From positions 1 through 64,000 of the forward strand of contig CAWGSF010000011.1 in assembly GCA_963825255.1 (NCBI GenBank): 64,000 bases of DNA, given 5' to 3'. Shown here piece after piece: positions 49,733-58,986 of this stretch (the first letter of the stretch is position 1; the number at the start of each line of letters is the position of its first letter). Source of the stretch: JAIBJN01 sp963825255 (GTDB lineage: Bacteria > Actinomycetota > Thermoleophilia > Gaiellales > Gaiellaceae). A program made the position numbers and the translations under genes. The notes under the pieces were generated by a model. The model ran no database searches and was not told where the DNA came from. It saw nothing but the letters and a program-made list of their open reading frames with translations.

Positions 49733-50593
49733 GTGGCCACGCCCGAGCAGACGAAGACCCAGACGTGCTACCGCCATCCCGGCCGGGAGACGGCGGTCAG
49801 CTGCTCCAACTGCGGCCGGCCGATCTGTCCGGACTGCATGGTCTACGCGGCCGTCGGCATCAAGTGCCCCGAGTGCGCCGGGCAGGCCACGGGGCCGCGG
49901 GCCGCGACCAGACGGGTAAGCCGCGTCGCCGGCGCCTCGCACGGCGCGGTCGTCACAAAGACCCTCATCGGCATCAACGTCGCCGTCTTCCTCATCTCGA
50001 TCGCGCAGGGCTCGGGGGCGCTCTCGCCGTCGAACGCGTTCCTCGCCAAGTGGGGCCTCTACGGGCCGGCCGTCGCCGACGGCGAGTGGTACCGGCTCAT
50101 CACGAGCGCCTTCCTGCACGCGAGCGTGATCCACATCGCCTTCAACATGCTCATGCTCTGGTGGTTCGGACAGGCCCTCGAAGCGGCGCTCGGACGTGCG
50201 CGCTACCTCGGGGTCTACCTCGTTTCCGCGCTCTGCGGCTCCGCAGGAGCCCTGCTCCTGACCCCGACGACGTTCACGGTCGGCGCCTCCGGCGCGGTCT
50301 TCGGCATCCTCGGCGCGGGGCTCGTGCTCGAGCGGAGGCAGATCAACGTCTTCGGCGGCAGCGCGCTCTTCATCGTCATCCTGAACCTCGCCTTCACCTT
50401 CGCCGTCTCGAGCATCTCGATCGGCGGCCACGTCGGCGGGCTGGTCGGCGGTATGCTGGCGATTCTCGCCCTGTCAGTCCTCGGTCGCCATCCTGTCTAC
50501 GGAAGGGTCGACATTCTCTCGGTGCTCGCCCTCGTCGGGCTTGCAGCCGCCAGCGTCGTGGTCTCGTACCTCGCCGTGCGCGGGTACGCGTAG
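49733..50593 (+). CDS. Rhomboid-family intramembrane serine protease with N-terminal zinc finger
   Basis: 286 aa. Residues ~8-50 form a B-box-like zinc finger (CYRHPGRETAVSCSNCGRPI, CPDCMVYAAVGIKCPECAGQ). Six or seven membrane helices follow with TKTLIGINVAVFLISIAQGS, EWYRLITSAFLHASVIHIAF and NMLMLWWFGQALEAALGRAR. The catalytic serine is in FTVGASGAVFGILGAGLVLE and the catalytic histidine in SIGGHVGGLVGGMLAILALS. All rhomboid motifs are intact. The zinc finger may recruit substrate. GTG 49733 is leaderless by position. Confidence 0.92.
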   Translation: MATPEQTKTQTCYRHPGRETAVSCSNCGRPICPDCMVYAAVGIKCPECAGQATGPRAATRRVSRVAGASHGAVVTKTLIGINVAVFLISIAQGSGALSPSNAFLAKWGLYGPAVADGEWYRLITSAFLHASVIHIAFNMLMLWWFGQALEAALGRARYLGVYLVSALCGSAGALLLTPTTFTVGASGAVFGILGAGLVLERRQINVFGGSALFIVILNLAFTFAVSSISIGGHVGGLVGGMLAILALSVLGRHPVYGRVDILSVLALVGLAAASVVVSYLAVRGYA

Positions 50594-50657
50594 TCGCCCT
50601 CCCGAACGGGGGACTCGGGACTTCAGCCGGGGGCGGGGTCGCGCCGATAGACGCCTC

Positions 50658-51623
50658 GTGCGGCGACTCGTCCCACTCCTCCTCGTCTCGCTCTGCGCGC
50701 TCGTCCTCACCTCGACCGCGCAGGCCGAGCCGCTCCTCATGGTCCACGGGAGCATGTCCCGCATGAAGGACCTCACGGGCCAGCGGTCGGACGGCAGGAT
50801 CACCTTCTGGGGCTGGGGCAGCGGCTGGACGTGGGGCAAGCGGTTCCACAAGGCCCTCCCGACGCTCGGACGGGTCCCGATCGTCTCCCTGGGCACCACC
50901 AAGCCCGCGCGTGGCGAGGTGATCACCCCCGGCGCCATCGCCAACGGACAGGGTGACGGCTACCTCAAGGCGATCGGCCAGGCGATCAACGACCGGAACG
51001 GCCCGATCTACATCCGGCCGATGGCCGAGATGAACGGGCACTGGAACACGTATTGCGCCTACAACTCGAACGGGTCGCGGCGGAACGCGGCGCACTCGCA
51101 GAAGAACTACCGCCGGGCGTTCAAGCGGATCTACCTCATCCTCCACGGCGGCGACCGGGCGACCATCAACCAGAAGCTCGCCAACTCGAACATGCCGCCC
51201 GTCGGCGGCAACGGCGGCGACCTGCCCGACAACCCCGCCCCGATGCTCAAGATCCTCTGGAACCCGCAGGGCTACGGCAGCCCGAACGTCTACGGCAACC
51301 GCGCGGCCGCCTACTACCCCGGCGACGCTTACGTCGACGTGGTCGGCAACGACCTCTACGACATCGGCTTCCGGTACGCCTGGGAGGCGAACCTCGCCCT
51401 CTTCAAGCGGTACAAGCACAAGCCGTACGCGATCGGCGAGTTCGGGCTGTGGGGCATCGACGACCCGACGTTCATCCACCGGATGGGCAAGTTCATCCGC
51501 ACGCACCCGCGGGTGGAGCTCGCGGCGCACTTCGAGGCGGAGAGAGGCTCGACGTTCGACCTCGCCTCGAAGCCACGGAGCCGTGCGGCCTACCGCAAGT
51601 ACATCGCGCCTCTGAACCGCTAG
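50658..51623 (+). CDS. Secreted GH26-like glycoside hydrolase
   Basis: 321 aa. The signal peptide is MRRLVPLLLVSLCALVLTST, with a cleavage-like AQAE. RITFWGWGSGWTWGKRFHKA and IPIVSLG-type strands follow. The acid/base motif is IYIRPMAEMNGHWNTYCAYN (Glu in EMNGHW), the GH26 pattern. VDVVGNDLYDIGFRYAWEAN and the nucleophile region KPYAIGEFGLWGIDDPTFIH (Glu in GEFG) complete a TIM-barrel. GH26 enzymes act mainly on beta-mannans; substrate here is unproven. GATAGA lies 6 bp before GTG 50658, consistent with a leaderless mRNA. Confidence 0.8.
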   Translation: MRRLVPLLLVSLCALVLTSTAQAEPLLMVHGSMSRMKDLTGQRSDGRITFWGWGSGWTWGKRFHKALPTLGRVPIVSLGTTKPARGEVITPGAIANGQGDGYLKAIGQAINDRNGPIYIRPMAEMNGHWNTYCAYNSNGSRRNAAHSQKNYRRAFKRIYLILHGGDRATINQKLANSNMPPVGGNGGDLPDNPAPMLKILWNPQGYGSPNVYGNRAAAYYPGDAYVDVVGNDLYDIGFRYAWEANLALFKRYKHKPYAIGEFGLWGIDDPTFIHRMGKFIRTHPRVELAAHFEAERGSTFDLASKPRSRAAYRKYIAPLNR

Positions 51624-51661
51624 CGGGAACCTTCGGGCCCGCCGAGCGTCTAAAGGGGCGC

Positions 51662-52360
51662 ATGCGCCTCTCGCTCGCCATCGGCTTCGTCACGGCCTCC
51701 CTCGTGGGCTGCGGCCAGGCGGAGCAGCAGGCGCAGGAGCCCGCGAGCACGGCGGGCCAGGCCGAGGAGACGACGCTGCCCGACGTCGCCCGGGTGGTCT
51801 GCGGGCCCGGCCGACCGGAGGTGACGACGCCGACCGTGAGGCCACAGGCGGACGGACTGCACGTCGAGGTCGTCAACGAGACCGGCGAGGATCTCTCGTT
51901 CTCCGTCCTCGACCAGGAAGGAGGCGGGCAGGGCGAGGGCGCGCCGGCCGGCACGTCCACGAAGGTCGTCAACCTCCCGCCCGGAAAGGTCTTCGTCACG
52001 TGCCAGGACCCGGTCGCAGACGCCGGCGAGGCTGCCCGCGCCTCCTTCGAGGCCGTGGACGCAGACGGCGTGTGGATCTCGACGCGTCTCGACTGCGCGA
52101 TGGGGTTCAGCGGAACGTCGGACTACGTGCCCGGCGCCCGCGGCGAGCCCGACCCGCAGGCGGCCGCGGAGGCCGCCCTGAGCGGGTACAGCGAGCCGCG
52201 AGACGTCATCGAGCCGGCCGGCTACCCCGAAGGCGAGCCACCCGGGTATCGCCTCGTGCGTGATGGCGAGGTGCTCGCCGTGATCGAGCTCCTCGACGAC
52301 GGCGCCGGCGGCTGGCTCGCCGGCACGGTGACCGGCTGCTCGTCGCTCGAGTCCGGCTAG
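51662..52360 (+). CDS. Lipoprotein of unknown function
   Basis: 232 aa. MRLSLAIGFVTASLVGCGQA has a good lipobox (LVGC). The mature part has a low-complexity Gln/Glu/Ala spacer and then a beta-rich region (LHVEVVNETGEDLSFSVLDQ, TSTKVVNLPPGKVFVTCQDP, DGVWISTRLDCAMGFSGTSD) with several cysteines that could pair. The C-terminal part resembles a small PepSY-like alpha-beta segment (YRLVRDGEVLAVIELLDDGA). No family is claimed. AAAGGGGC upstream is the ribosome site. The stop shares CTAG with convergent ppdK. Confidence 0.7.
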   Translation: MRLSLAIGFVTASLVGCGQAEQQAQEPASTAGQAEETTLPDVARVVCGPGRPEVTTPTVRPQADGLHVEVVNETGEDLSFSVLDQEGGGQGEGAPAGTSTKVVNLPPGKVFVTCQDPVADAGEAARASFEAVDADGVWISTRLDCAMGFSGTSDYVPGARGEPDPQAAAEAALSGYSEPRDVIEPAGYPEGEPPGYRLVRDGEVLAVIELLDDGAGGWLAGTVTGCSSLESG

Positions 52361-54975
52361 CCGCCGACGGCGACCGAGACGACCCCGCGCTCGGCCAACG
52401 CGGCCTGGGCGGCCGCCAGCCTGGCGAGCGGGACGCGGTAGGGCGAGCAGGAGACGTAGGCGAGGCCGAGGCCATGGCAGAAGGCGACCGAGCGCGCGTC
52501 GCCACCGTGCTCGCCGCAGATGCCCAGCTTGATCTCCGGTTTGATCGCGCGGGCGCGCTCGACCGCGATGCGCATGAGGTCGCCGACGCCGCTCGTGTCG
52601 AGCGTCTCGAACGGGTTCGCCAGGAGGATGCGGTCTTCGAGGTACCTGGCGAGGAACTTGCCCTCGGCGTCGTCCCGCGAGAAGCCGAGCGTCGTCTGCG
52701 TCAGGTCGTTCGTCCCGAAGCTGAAGAAGTCGGCCTCGGCCGCGATCTCGTCGGCCCGCACGCACGCTCGCGGGAGCTCGATCATCGTCCCGACGTGGTA
52801 ATCGAGCTGCCGCTCGGCCTGCTCCAGCTCGGCCGACGCCGTGTCGAGGGTGAGCCGGCGGAGGCGGCGGAGCTCCTCGGCGAAGCCCACGAGCGGGTGC
52901 ATGATCTCGACGAGCGGCGCCTCTCCGGTCCGCTCCGCGACCGCGAGCGCCGCGCGGACGATGGCCCGCACCTGCATCTCGTAGATCTCGGGGTAGAGGA
53001 GCCCGAGCCGGCAGCCGCGCGTCCCGAGCATGGGATTCGCCTCGCGGAGCGCCCGGATCCGCCGGGCCATCTCCGGGGACTCGGCCTCCTCGAGCGGCGG
53101 CAGGAACTCGTGGAGCGGCGGGTCGAGCAGCCGGATGGTGACCGGGAGCCCGGCCATCGCCTCGAAGATCCCCTCGAAGTCGCTCTGCTGGTGCGGGAGA
53201 AGGCGGTCGAGGAGGTCGCGCCGCTCGGCCTCGGCCGAGGCGAGGATCATCGCCTGCACGAGCGGGAGGCGGTCCTCGGCCATGAACATGTGCTCGGTAC
53301 GGCAGAGGCCGATCCCCTCCGCGCCGAACTCCCTCGCGCGGCGGGCGTCGTCCGGCGTGTCGGCGTTCGCGCGCACCCGGAGGCGGCGGGCCTCGTCGGC
53401 CCACCCGAGCAGCGTCTCGAAGTTGGCGTCGATCCGGGGAGGGACGAGCGCGACCTCGCCCGGGATGACGTCGCCGCTGCCCCCGTCGATCGTGAGCACG
53501 TCGCCCTCGGCGAGCTCGTGCTCGCCAAGGCGGATGCGCCTCTCGCGGAGGTCGATCGTGAGGGCCTCGCAGCCCGCAACGCACGGCTTGCCCATCCCCC
53601 GCGCGACGACGGCGGCGTGCGACGTCATGCCCCCGCGCGCGGTGAGGACGCCTCGCGCCTCGATGACCCCGTGGATGTCGTCCGGCGTCGTCTCCGTGCG
53701 GACGAGGATGACCGCCTCGCCCGCCTTCCCCTGCTCCTCGGCGCGGTCGGCGTCGAGGACGATCCTGCCGGTCGCCGCTCCCGGCGACGCGTTCAGGCCC
53801 TTCGCGGCGACGACGTACGTCGCGGCCGGGTCGATCATCGGGTGGAGGAGCTGGTCGAGCTGGCCCGGGTCGACCTTCACGACTGCCTCCTCCCGCGTGA
53901 CAAGCCCCTCGTCGACCATCTCGACGGCGATGCGGAGCGCGGCCGCGGCGGTTCGCTTCCCCGTGCGGGTCTGCAGGATGTACAGCGTGCCGGCCTCGAT
54001 CGTGAACTCGAGGTCCTGCATCTCGCGGTAGTGCTCCTCGAGCTTCGCCGCCGTCTCCTCCAGTTGGCGGTGTGCGGCCGGGAAGCGGTCCCGCATCGCC
54101 GAAATCGGCTGCGGCGTCCGGATGCCCGCGACGACGTCCTCGCCTTGCGCGTTGACGAGGAACTCGCCCCAGAGACCGGCTTCGCCGGTGGCCGGGTCGC
54201 GCGTGAACGCGACGCCCGTGCCCGAGTCGTCGCCGATGTTCCCGAACACCATCTGCACCACATTCACCGCCGTGCCCATGTCGTCGGGAATCTCGTTCGC
54301 GCGCCGGTAGACCTGCGCCCTCGGCGTGTTCCACGAGTCGAAGACCGCCCGCACGGAGCGCTCGAGCTGGTCGCTCGCCCCCTGTGGGAAGGGCTCACCG
54401 GAGTGCTCGCGGTAGATGCGCTGGAAGCCGTCTACGAGCTCCCTGAGGTCGCCGGCGGAGAGGTTGACGTCCTCCGCCGCGTCCTGGCGCGCCTTGAGCG
54501 CTTCGAGCTCGCGCTCGAAGAGGTCGCCGTCGAGGCCCGCGACGACGTGGCCGAACATCTGGATCAGGCGCCGGTACGCGTCGAACGCGAAGCGCTCGTT
54601 GCCGGTCGCTCTGGCGAGGCCCGCGACCGCCTCGTCGTTCAGCCCCAGGTTGAGGATCGTGTCCATCATCCCGGGCATGGAGATCGCCGCTCCGGAGCGC
54701 ACGGAGACGAGCAGCGGGTCGGAGGCGTCGCCGAAGCGCTTCCCGGCGGCCTCCTCGAGCGCGCGGACATGCTCCTCGATCTCCTCGTCGAGCCCCGGCG
54801 GGGGCTTGCCGCCGAGGCGCATGTACTCGCGGCAGGCCTCCGTCGTCACCGTGAACCCGGACGGGACGGGCAGCCCGATCGCGGTCATCTCGGCCAGGCC
54901 GACGCCCTTCCCGCCGAGGAGGTCGCGCCCGAGCTCGGCGCCTTCCGTGAAGTCGTAGACGTACCGCCTAGCCAT
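52357..54975 (-). CDS. ppdK: Pyruvate, phosphate dikinase
   Basis: The 872-aa protein is the normal length. The N-terminal ATP-grasp has RYVYDFTEGAELGRDLLGGK, VSVRSGAAISMPGMMDTILN and FGNIGDDSGTGVAFTRDPAT. The phospho-His domain is GVLTARGGMTSHAAVVARGM, with the catalytic His preceded by the regulatory Thr. The PEP/pyruvate barrel has EGIGLCRTEHMFMAEDRLPL, NPMLGTRGCRLGLLYPEIYE and FFSFGTNDLTQTTLGFSRDD, and ends HGLGLAYVSCSPYRVPLARL. It interconverts pyruvate and PEP. Its bifunctional regulator ppsR is encoded just upstream on the same strand. Confidence 0.97.
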   Translation of the reverse strand: MARRYVYDFTEGAELGRDLLGGKGVGLAEMTAIGLPVPSGFTVTTEACREYMRLGGKPPPGLDEEIEEHVRALEEAAGKRFGDASDPLLVSVRSGAAISMPGMMDTILNLGLNDEAVAGLARATGNERFAFDAYRRLIQMFGHVVAGLDGDLFERELEALKARQDAAEDVNLSAGDLRELVDGFQRIYREHSGEPFPQGASDQLERSVRAVFDSWNTPRAQVYRRANEIPDDMGTAVNVVQMVFGNIGDDSGTGVAFTRDPATGEAGLWGEFLVNAQGEDVVAGIRTPQPISAMRDRFPAAHRQLEETAAKLEEHYREMQDLEFTIEAGTLYILQTRTGKRTAAAALRIAVEMVDEGLVTREEAVVKVDPGQLDQLLHPMIDPAATYVVAAKGLNASPGAATGRIVLDADRAEEQGKAGEAVILVRTETTPDDIHGVIEARGVLTARGGMTSHAAVVARGMGKPCVAGCEALTIDLRERRIRLGEHELAEGDVLTIDGGSGDVIPGEVALVPPRIDANFETLLGWADEARRLRVRANADTPDDARRAREFGAEGIGLCRTEHMFMAEDRLPLVQAMILASAEAERRDLLDRLLPHQQSDFEGIFEAMAGLPVTIRLLDPPLHEFLPPLEEAESPEMARRIRALREANPMLGTRGCRLGLLYPEIYEMQVRAIVRAALAVAERTGEAPLVEIMHPLVGFAEELRRLRRLTLDTASAELEQAERQLDYHVGTMIELPRACVRADEIAAEADFFSFGTNDLTQTTLGFSRDDAEGKFLARYLEDRILLANPFETLDTSGVGDLMRIAVERARAIKPEIKLGICGEHGGDARSVAFCHGLGLAYVSCSPYRVPLARLAAAQAALAERGVVSVAVGG

Positions 54976-55138
54976 CAGCCCTCATCCGGAAGTGTCCCAT
55001 CGGAGCGGATCTTCCGCCACGAGGCGAACATCTCGGATCCCCCGGCAGGGGAATTGCGGTCGGTCGCGATCCCGCTCATGGTGGAAGTATCGGGCTAGGC
55101 AGACGTGGGGCGCCGCAGCCTACGTCTCGGCCCGAGAA

Positions 55139-55164
55139 GAGGCGGCTTGCACCACGGCCGCCTC
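55139..55164 (-). terminator. Terminator after the 56-aa gene (ppsR operon)
   Basis: GAGGCGGC (55139-55146) pairs perfectly with GCCGCCTC (55157-55164), 10-base loop. On the minus strand it begins at the stop codon of the 56-aa gene and is followed by TTCTC. Confidence 0.65.
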
Positions 55165-55334
55165 TACCTTTGTGACGGGGGCATCGCCGCGTGGTTCCGC
55201 CGCTCCGCCAGCCAGGACACGAGCCTGATGCCGACCCACACCGGGGTGAAGAGCACGTAGAAGACGAAGAGGCCGGCGGCGAGCAGCACTCCCCAGAGCG
55301 GCCAGTAGAGCCACGGGATCGGGCGCCTTCTCAC
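55164..55334 (-). CDS. 56-aa membrane protein coupled to ppsR
   Basis: GTG 55334 overlaps the ppsR stop (GTGA). The product begins MRRRPIPWLYWPLWGVLLAA, has one or two hydrophobic segments (WPLWGVLLAAGLFVFYVLFT, then VWVGIRLVSWLAE) and a polar tail ending MPPSQR before TAG 55166-55164. Positive-inside basic residues suggest a cytoplasmic N-terminus. No family is recognised; translational coupling and the terminator straight after it argue that it is real. It was too short to be picked by length-based calling. Confidence 0.6.
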   Translation of the reverse strand: MRRRPIPWLYWPLWGVLLAAGLFVFYVLFTPVWVGIRLVSWLAERRNHAAMPPSQR

Positions 55335-56155
55335 CGTGTCGCCCCGGCGCGCAGGCGCCGCTCCTCGACGATCCGGACGATGCGGCGCGCGGTCTCCTCG
55401 ATGGCGAGATTGGAGACCTCGATCACGGGGCAGCCGAGCCGCTTGTAGACCTCCTCCGCGTGCTCGAGCTCCGCGTAGATCTCGGCGAGGTCCGAATAGC
55501 TCCCGCCTGCGCCCATCCCCTTGGCCCGCTCGCCCCGGACCGCGGCGAGCGCGTCCGGGTCGATGGTGAGCCCGACGACCTTCGCCCTGTCGACGTCCCA
55601 GAGCTCCGCCGGCGGGTCGATTCCCTTCACGATGGGCACGTTGGCAGTCTTGTACCCGAGGTAGGCCAGGTACATCGACAGGGGCGTCTTCGAGCTGCGC
55701 GAGACGCCCACGAGCACGATGTCCGCCTCGGCCAGCCGGCTCGCGCCCGCGCCGTCGTCGTAGCGCACGGCGAACTCCATCGCCGCGATCCTGCGGAAGT
55801 AGCTCGAGTCGAGCACGGAGCGCGCGCCCGAGCGGCGCGTCGCGGGCGAGCCCGAGACGCGCGCGACCGCCTCGATCGGGTGGCCGAGAAGGTCGCAGTA
55901 GTGGACGCGGTAGCGCTTGCAGAGGGCGCGCATCGCCTCGCGGAGCTCCGGCTCGACGAGCGTGAAGAGCACGACGGCGCGGCGCCCTCGCGCCCGGGCC
56001 GCCGTCAGGTGCACGTCCTCGACCGCCGTGATCCGGGGGTGGCGGACCACCTCGAACTCGAGGTCGGGGAACTGCGCCTCGACCGCCTCGACGACGCGTG
56101 CGGCCGTCTCGCCCGTCGAGTCGGAGGCGACGTGGAGCTCGACCGGATCGGCCAT
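55331..56155 (-). CDS. ppsR: PPDK regulatory protein (bifunctional kinase/pyrophosphorylase)
   Basis: 274 aa, DUF299/PSRP family. MADPVELHVASDSTGETAAR and VVRHPRITAVEDVHLTAARA are N-terminal markers; HYCDLLGHPIEAVARVSGSP is mid-protein. The P-loop is ADIVLVGVSRSSKTPLSMYL and the C-terminal part has ANVPIVKGIDPPAELWDVDR, then KVVGLTIDPDALAAVRGERA and CPVIEVSNLAIEETARRIV. It phosphorylates and dephosphorylates the regulatory Thr of PPDK using ADP and Pi. The adjacent ppdK supports PPDK, rather than PEP synthase, as its target. Confidence 0.95.
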   Translation of the reverse strand: MADPVELHVASDSTGETAARVVEAVEAQFPDLEFEVVRHPRITAVEDVHLTAARARGRRAVVLFTLVEPELREAMRALCKRYRVHYCDLLGHPIEAVARVSGSPATRRSGARSVLDSSYFRRIAAMEFAVRYDDGAGASRLAEADIVLVGVSRSSKTPLSMYLAYLGYKTANVPIVKGIDPPAELWDVDRAKVVGLTIDPDALAAVRGERAKGMGAGGSYSDLAEIYAELEHAEEVYKRLGCPVIEVSNLAIEETARRIVRIVEERRLRAGATR

Positions 56156-56169
56156 CGTCCGCGCGGCTC

Positions 56170-58107
56170 CTATCGCGGGATCTGAGACAGGTCGCCGAGC
56201 GCCCCGACCGCGTCGCGGACGTCGAGCAGCAGCCGCAGCCGGTTCGCTCGCACGGATGCGTCCTCGGCCATGACGAGGACCTCGTCGAAGAAGCGGTCGA
56301 CGGGCGCTCCGAGCTCCGCCGCTGCGGCGATCGCCGCGCCGAAGTCCTCGGCCGACACGGCCGCCTCGATGCGCGGCGACGCGGCCCCGAGGGCTTCGAC
56401 GAGCGCCAGCTCCGCCTTGTCGCTCGCGAGCGCCGCGTCGAAGGCGCCCGCCGCCCCGTCCGCCTTGCCGGCGAGCCGGTTGGAGCGGTCGAACGCGACG
56501 TAGGCGCGGTCGAACGCCGCCGAGGAGGCCTCGGCGGCCAGCGTCTCCGCGAGCCTCGCGACGGCGCCGATCTCGGAAACGGCCCCGCGCCGCGCGGCGC
56601 GGACGAACTCGACCGGTACGTCGAGGAGCCCCTCGAGACGCTCGAAGACGAAGTCGGAGACGTCCGACGGGTCGTCCTTCACCTCCGCCTGCTGCTCGAC
56701 GAGCAGGGCGAGGTCGCGCGCGACGAGGGCGTCCACGTCGATCGCCAGCCCGCCCTCCACCGCCAGCCGGCAGAGGCCGATGGCCGCCCGGCGCAGCGCG
56801 TGCGGGTCGCGGGAGCCCGTCGGGCGCTGCCCGAGCGCGAAGTTGACCGTGAGGTTGTCGACGCGCTCGGCGGCCGCGATGACGCGGCCGGGCTCGGTCT
56901 GCGGCAGCGGGCCGTCCGCGGCTTCAGGCAGGTACTGCTCTTCGATCGCGGCGCACACGGCCTCCGGGTAGCCGGCGATGCGCGCGTACTCGGCGCCGAT
57001 CACGCCCTCGAGGTCCGGGAACTCGCGCACGAGCTCCGAGGCCTGGTCCGCCTTCGCCAGGCGCGCGGCCTCGCGGGACGCCTCGCCCCCGCCGAGCTCG
57101 CCGGCGAGCTCCTGAAGTCGGGCCGCCTTCTCCGCGAAGGTCCCGGCGCCCGCGACGAACGTGATCGAGCCGAGCTTCCCGACGAGCTCCTCGATGCCGA
57201 CCTTGACGTCGCGCTCGAACGTGAAGTGAGCGTCCTCGAGCCGGCCCTCGAGCACGCGCTCGTTGCCCGCGACAACGGTGGCCGGGTCGCCTCCGTTCGC
57301 GACGAACGCGAAGCGCGCGCCCTCGAGCGGGAAGTAGCGCTGGTGCGACTGCATCGCCGTCTCGACGACCTTCGCGGGCAGCGAGAGGAACCGCTCGTCG
57401 AATCGCCCTTCGAGGACCACGGGGCGCTCGACGAGGTGCACGACCTCGTCGAGCACGCCGACCGGGTCGCGCCAGTCCCCGATCGCATCGAGGCCTTCGA
57501 GGATCAGCCGCCGCCGCTCGGCCTGGTCGGGCTCGACGCCGCCGGCGCGGAGCTCGTCGGCGTAGGTCGCGGGGCTCGTGACCTCGATCTGCCCGCCCGA
57601 GAACCGGTGGCCGAAGGAGCGGCCGGAGGACGTCAGGCCCCCCACCTCGAGCTCGATCGTCTGCCCGTCGAGCTTCGCGCAGAGCCACCTGACCGGCCTC
57701 GCGAAGCGCGGACCGTCCTTCTCCCACACCATCGACTTCGCGAACGCGAGGCCGCGCAGGAGGTCGGCGAGCAGCTCGGGCAGGGCCTCCGCGAGCGGTC
57801 GTCCCGGAACGACGACCCCGAGGAAGCCGTCGCGCGTCTCGAGCTCGTCCACGGACACGCCCTGCTTGCGGGCGAAGCCGGCAGCCGCCTTCTCGCGCAG
57901 GCGTTCCGGCGGCCCCTGGACCCACCCGTCGGGCGTCCGCTCGGGCAGGTCGGCGACGAGAAGCGCGATGCGCCGCGGGCCGACGAGGACCTGGCCCTCG
58001 CCGCCGCCGAGCGCGGACAGCCAGCGCTCCGTCAGCTGCCGTTCCGCCTCGCGGCAGGCCGAGGCGGGAAGCTCCTCGCAGCCGATCTCAAACAGCAGGC
58101 TGGACAA
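56170..58107 (-). CDS. glyS: Glycyl-tRNA synthetase beta subunit
   Basis: 645 aa. SSLLFEIGCEELPASACREA starts the domain; GPRRIALLVADLPERTPDGW, LPELLADLLRGLAFAKSMVW, SHQRYFPLEGARFAFVANGG, KLGSITFVAGAGTFAEKAAR and LRRAAIGLCRLAVEGGLAID are beta-subunit signatures. The C-terminal anticodon-binding helices end VGALGDLSQIPR. It overlaps glyQ by 20 bp with a TTG start, implying translational coupling. The alpha2beta2 form of GlyRS is less common in actinobacteria than the single-chain form. Confidence 0.95.
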   Translation of the reverse strand: MSSLLFEIGCEELPASACREAERQLTERWLSALGGGEGQVLVGPRRIALLVADLPERTPDGWVQGPPERLREKAAAGFARKQGVSVDELETRDGFLGVVVPGRPLAEALPELLADLLRGLAFAKSMVWEKDGPRFARPVRWLCAKLDGQTIELEVGGLTSSGRSFGHRFSGGQIEVTSPATYADELRAGGVEPDQAERRRLILEGLDAIGDWRDPVGVLDEVVHLVERPVVLEGRFDERFLSLPAKVVETAMQSHQRYFPLEGARFAFVANGGDPATVVAGNERVLEGRLEDAHFTFERDVKVGIEELVGKLGSITFVAGAGTFAEKAARLQELAGELGGGEASREAARLAKADQASELVREFPDLEGVIGAEYARIAGYPEAVCAAIEEQYLPEAADGPLPQTEPGRVIAAAERVDNLTVNFALGQRPTGSRDPHALRRAAIGLCRLAVEGGLAIDVDALVARDLALLVEQQAEVKDDPSDVSDFVFERLEGLLDVPVEFVRAARRGAVSEIGAVARLAETLAAEASSAAFDRAYVAFDRSNRLAGKADGAAGAFDAALASDKAELALVEALGAASPRIEAAVSAEDFGAAIAAAAELGAPVDRFFDEVLVMAEDASVRANRLRLLLDVRDAVGALGDLSQIPR

Positions 58108-58954
58108 GGGACTCCGAGTAGAGCTCCGCCACGTCGCGGGCCAGCGCGCGCACGCGGCCGATGTACGACGCGCGCTCCGTGACCGAGATCGCCCCCCGCG
58201 CGTCGAGCAGGTTGAACGTGTGCGAGCACTTGAGGACCTGGTCGTACGCGGGCAGCGGGAGGTTCCGCTCGACGAGGTCGCGGCACTCCGCCTCGTGGTC
58301 GTCGAAGTGGCCGGTGAGCACGTCGACCGGCGCCGCCTCGAAGTTGTAGATCGACCACTGGCGCTCGTTCTCCCGGTAGATGTCGCCCCAGGTGACGCCG
58401 GGCGCCCACTCGAGCTCGAACGCGCTCGGCTTGTCCTGCAGGAACATGGCCAGCCGCTCGAGCCCGTACGTGATCTCGGCCGGGATCAGGTCGAGCTCGA
58501 GGCCGCCGAGCTGCTGGAAGTACGTGAACTGCGTCACCTCCATCCCGTCGAGCCAGACCTCCCAGCCGAGCCCCCACGCTCCGAGGGTCGGCTGCTCCCA
58601 GTCGTCCTCGACGAGCCGCGGGTCGTGCAGCCCCAGGTCGATTCCGATCGCCGCCAGCGAGCCGAAGTAGCGGTCGAGCACGTCAGCCGGAGCCGGCTTG
58701 AGGATCACCTGGTACTGGAAGTAGTGCTGGAACCGGAAGGGGTTCTCGCCGTAGCGCCCGTCGGTCGGTCGGATGCTCGGCTCGACGCAGGCCACCTTCC
58801 AGGGGGACGGCCCCAGGCAGCGGAGGAAGGTGGCCGGATTCATCGTGCTGGCGGCCACCTCGGTGTGGTACGGCTGCATGATCACGCAGCCGTCGTCGGC
58901 CCAGTAGCGCTCCAGGCGGGCGATCATGTCCTGGTACGTGAGGGCGTCGGGCAC
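58088..58954 (-). CDS. glyQ: Glycyl-tRNA synthetase alpha subunit
   Basis: 288 aa. LTYQDMIARLERYWADDGCV, IMQPYHTEVAASTMNPATFL, CVEPSIRPTDGRYGENPFRF, QHYFQYQVILKPAPADVLDR and EVWLDGMEVTQFTYFQQLGG are the class II catalytic alpha-subunit motifs. It activates glycine and pairs with GlyS. GTG 58954 has TAGGAT ending 9 bp upstream and no ribosome site. Confidence 0.97.
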   Translation of the reverse strand: MPDALTYQDMIARLERYWADDGCVIMQPYHTEVAASTMNPATFLRCLGPSPWKVACVEPSIRPTDGRYGENPFRFQHYFQYQVILKPAPADVLDRYFGSLAAIGIDLGLHDPRLVEDDWEQPTLGAWGLGWEVWLDGMEVTQFTYFQQLGGLELDLIPAEITYGLERLAMFLQDKPSAFELEWAPGVTWGDIYRENERQWSIYNFEAAPVDVLTGHFDDHEAECRDLVERNLPLPAYDQVLKCSHTFNLLDARGAISVTERASYIGRVRALARDVAELYSESLVQPAV

Positions 58955-58963
58955 CGTTCGCCC

Positions 58964-58969
58964 ATCCTA
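58964..58969 (-). promoter_or_regulatory. Leaderless -10 box (TAGGAT)
   Basis: Ends 9 bp before GTG 58954. Confidence 0.45.
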
Positions 58970-58986
58970 GTGGCCGCCCAACCGGG

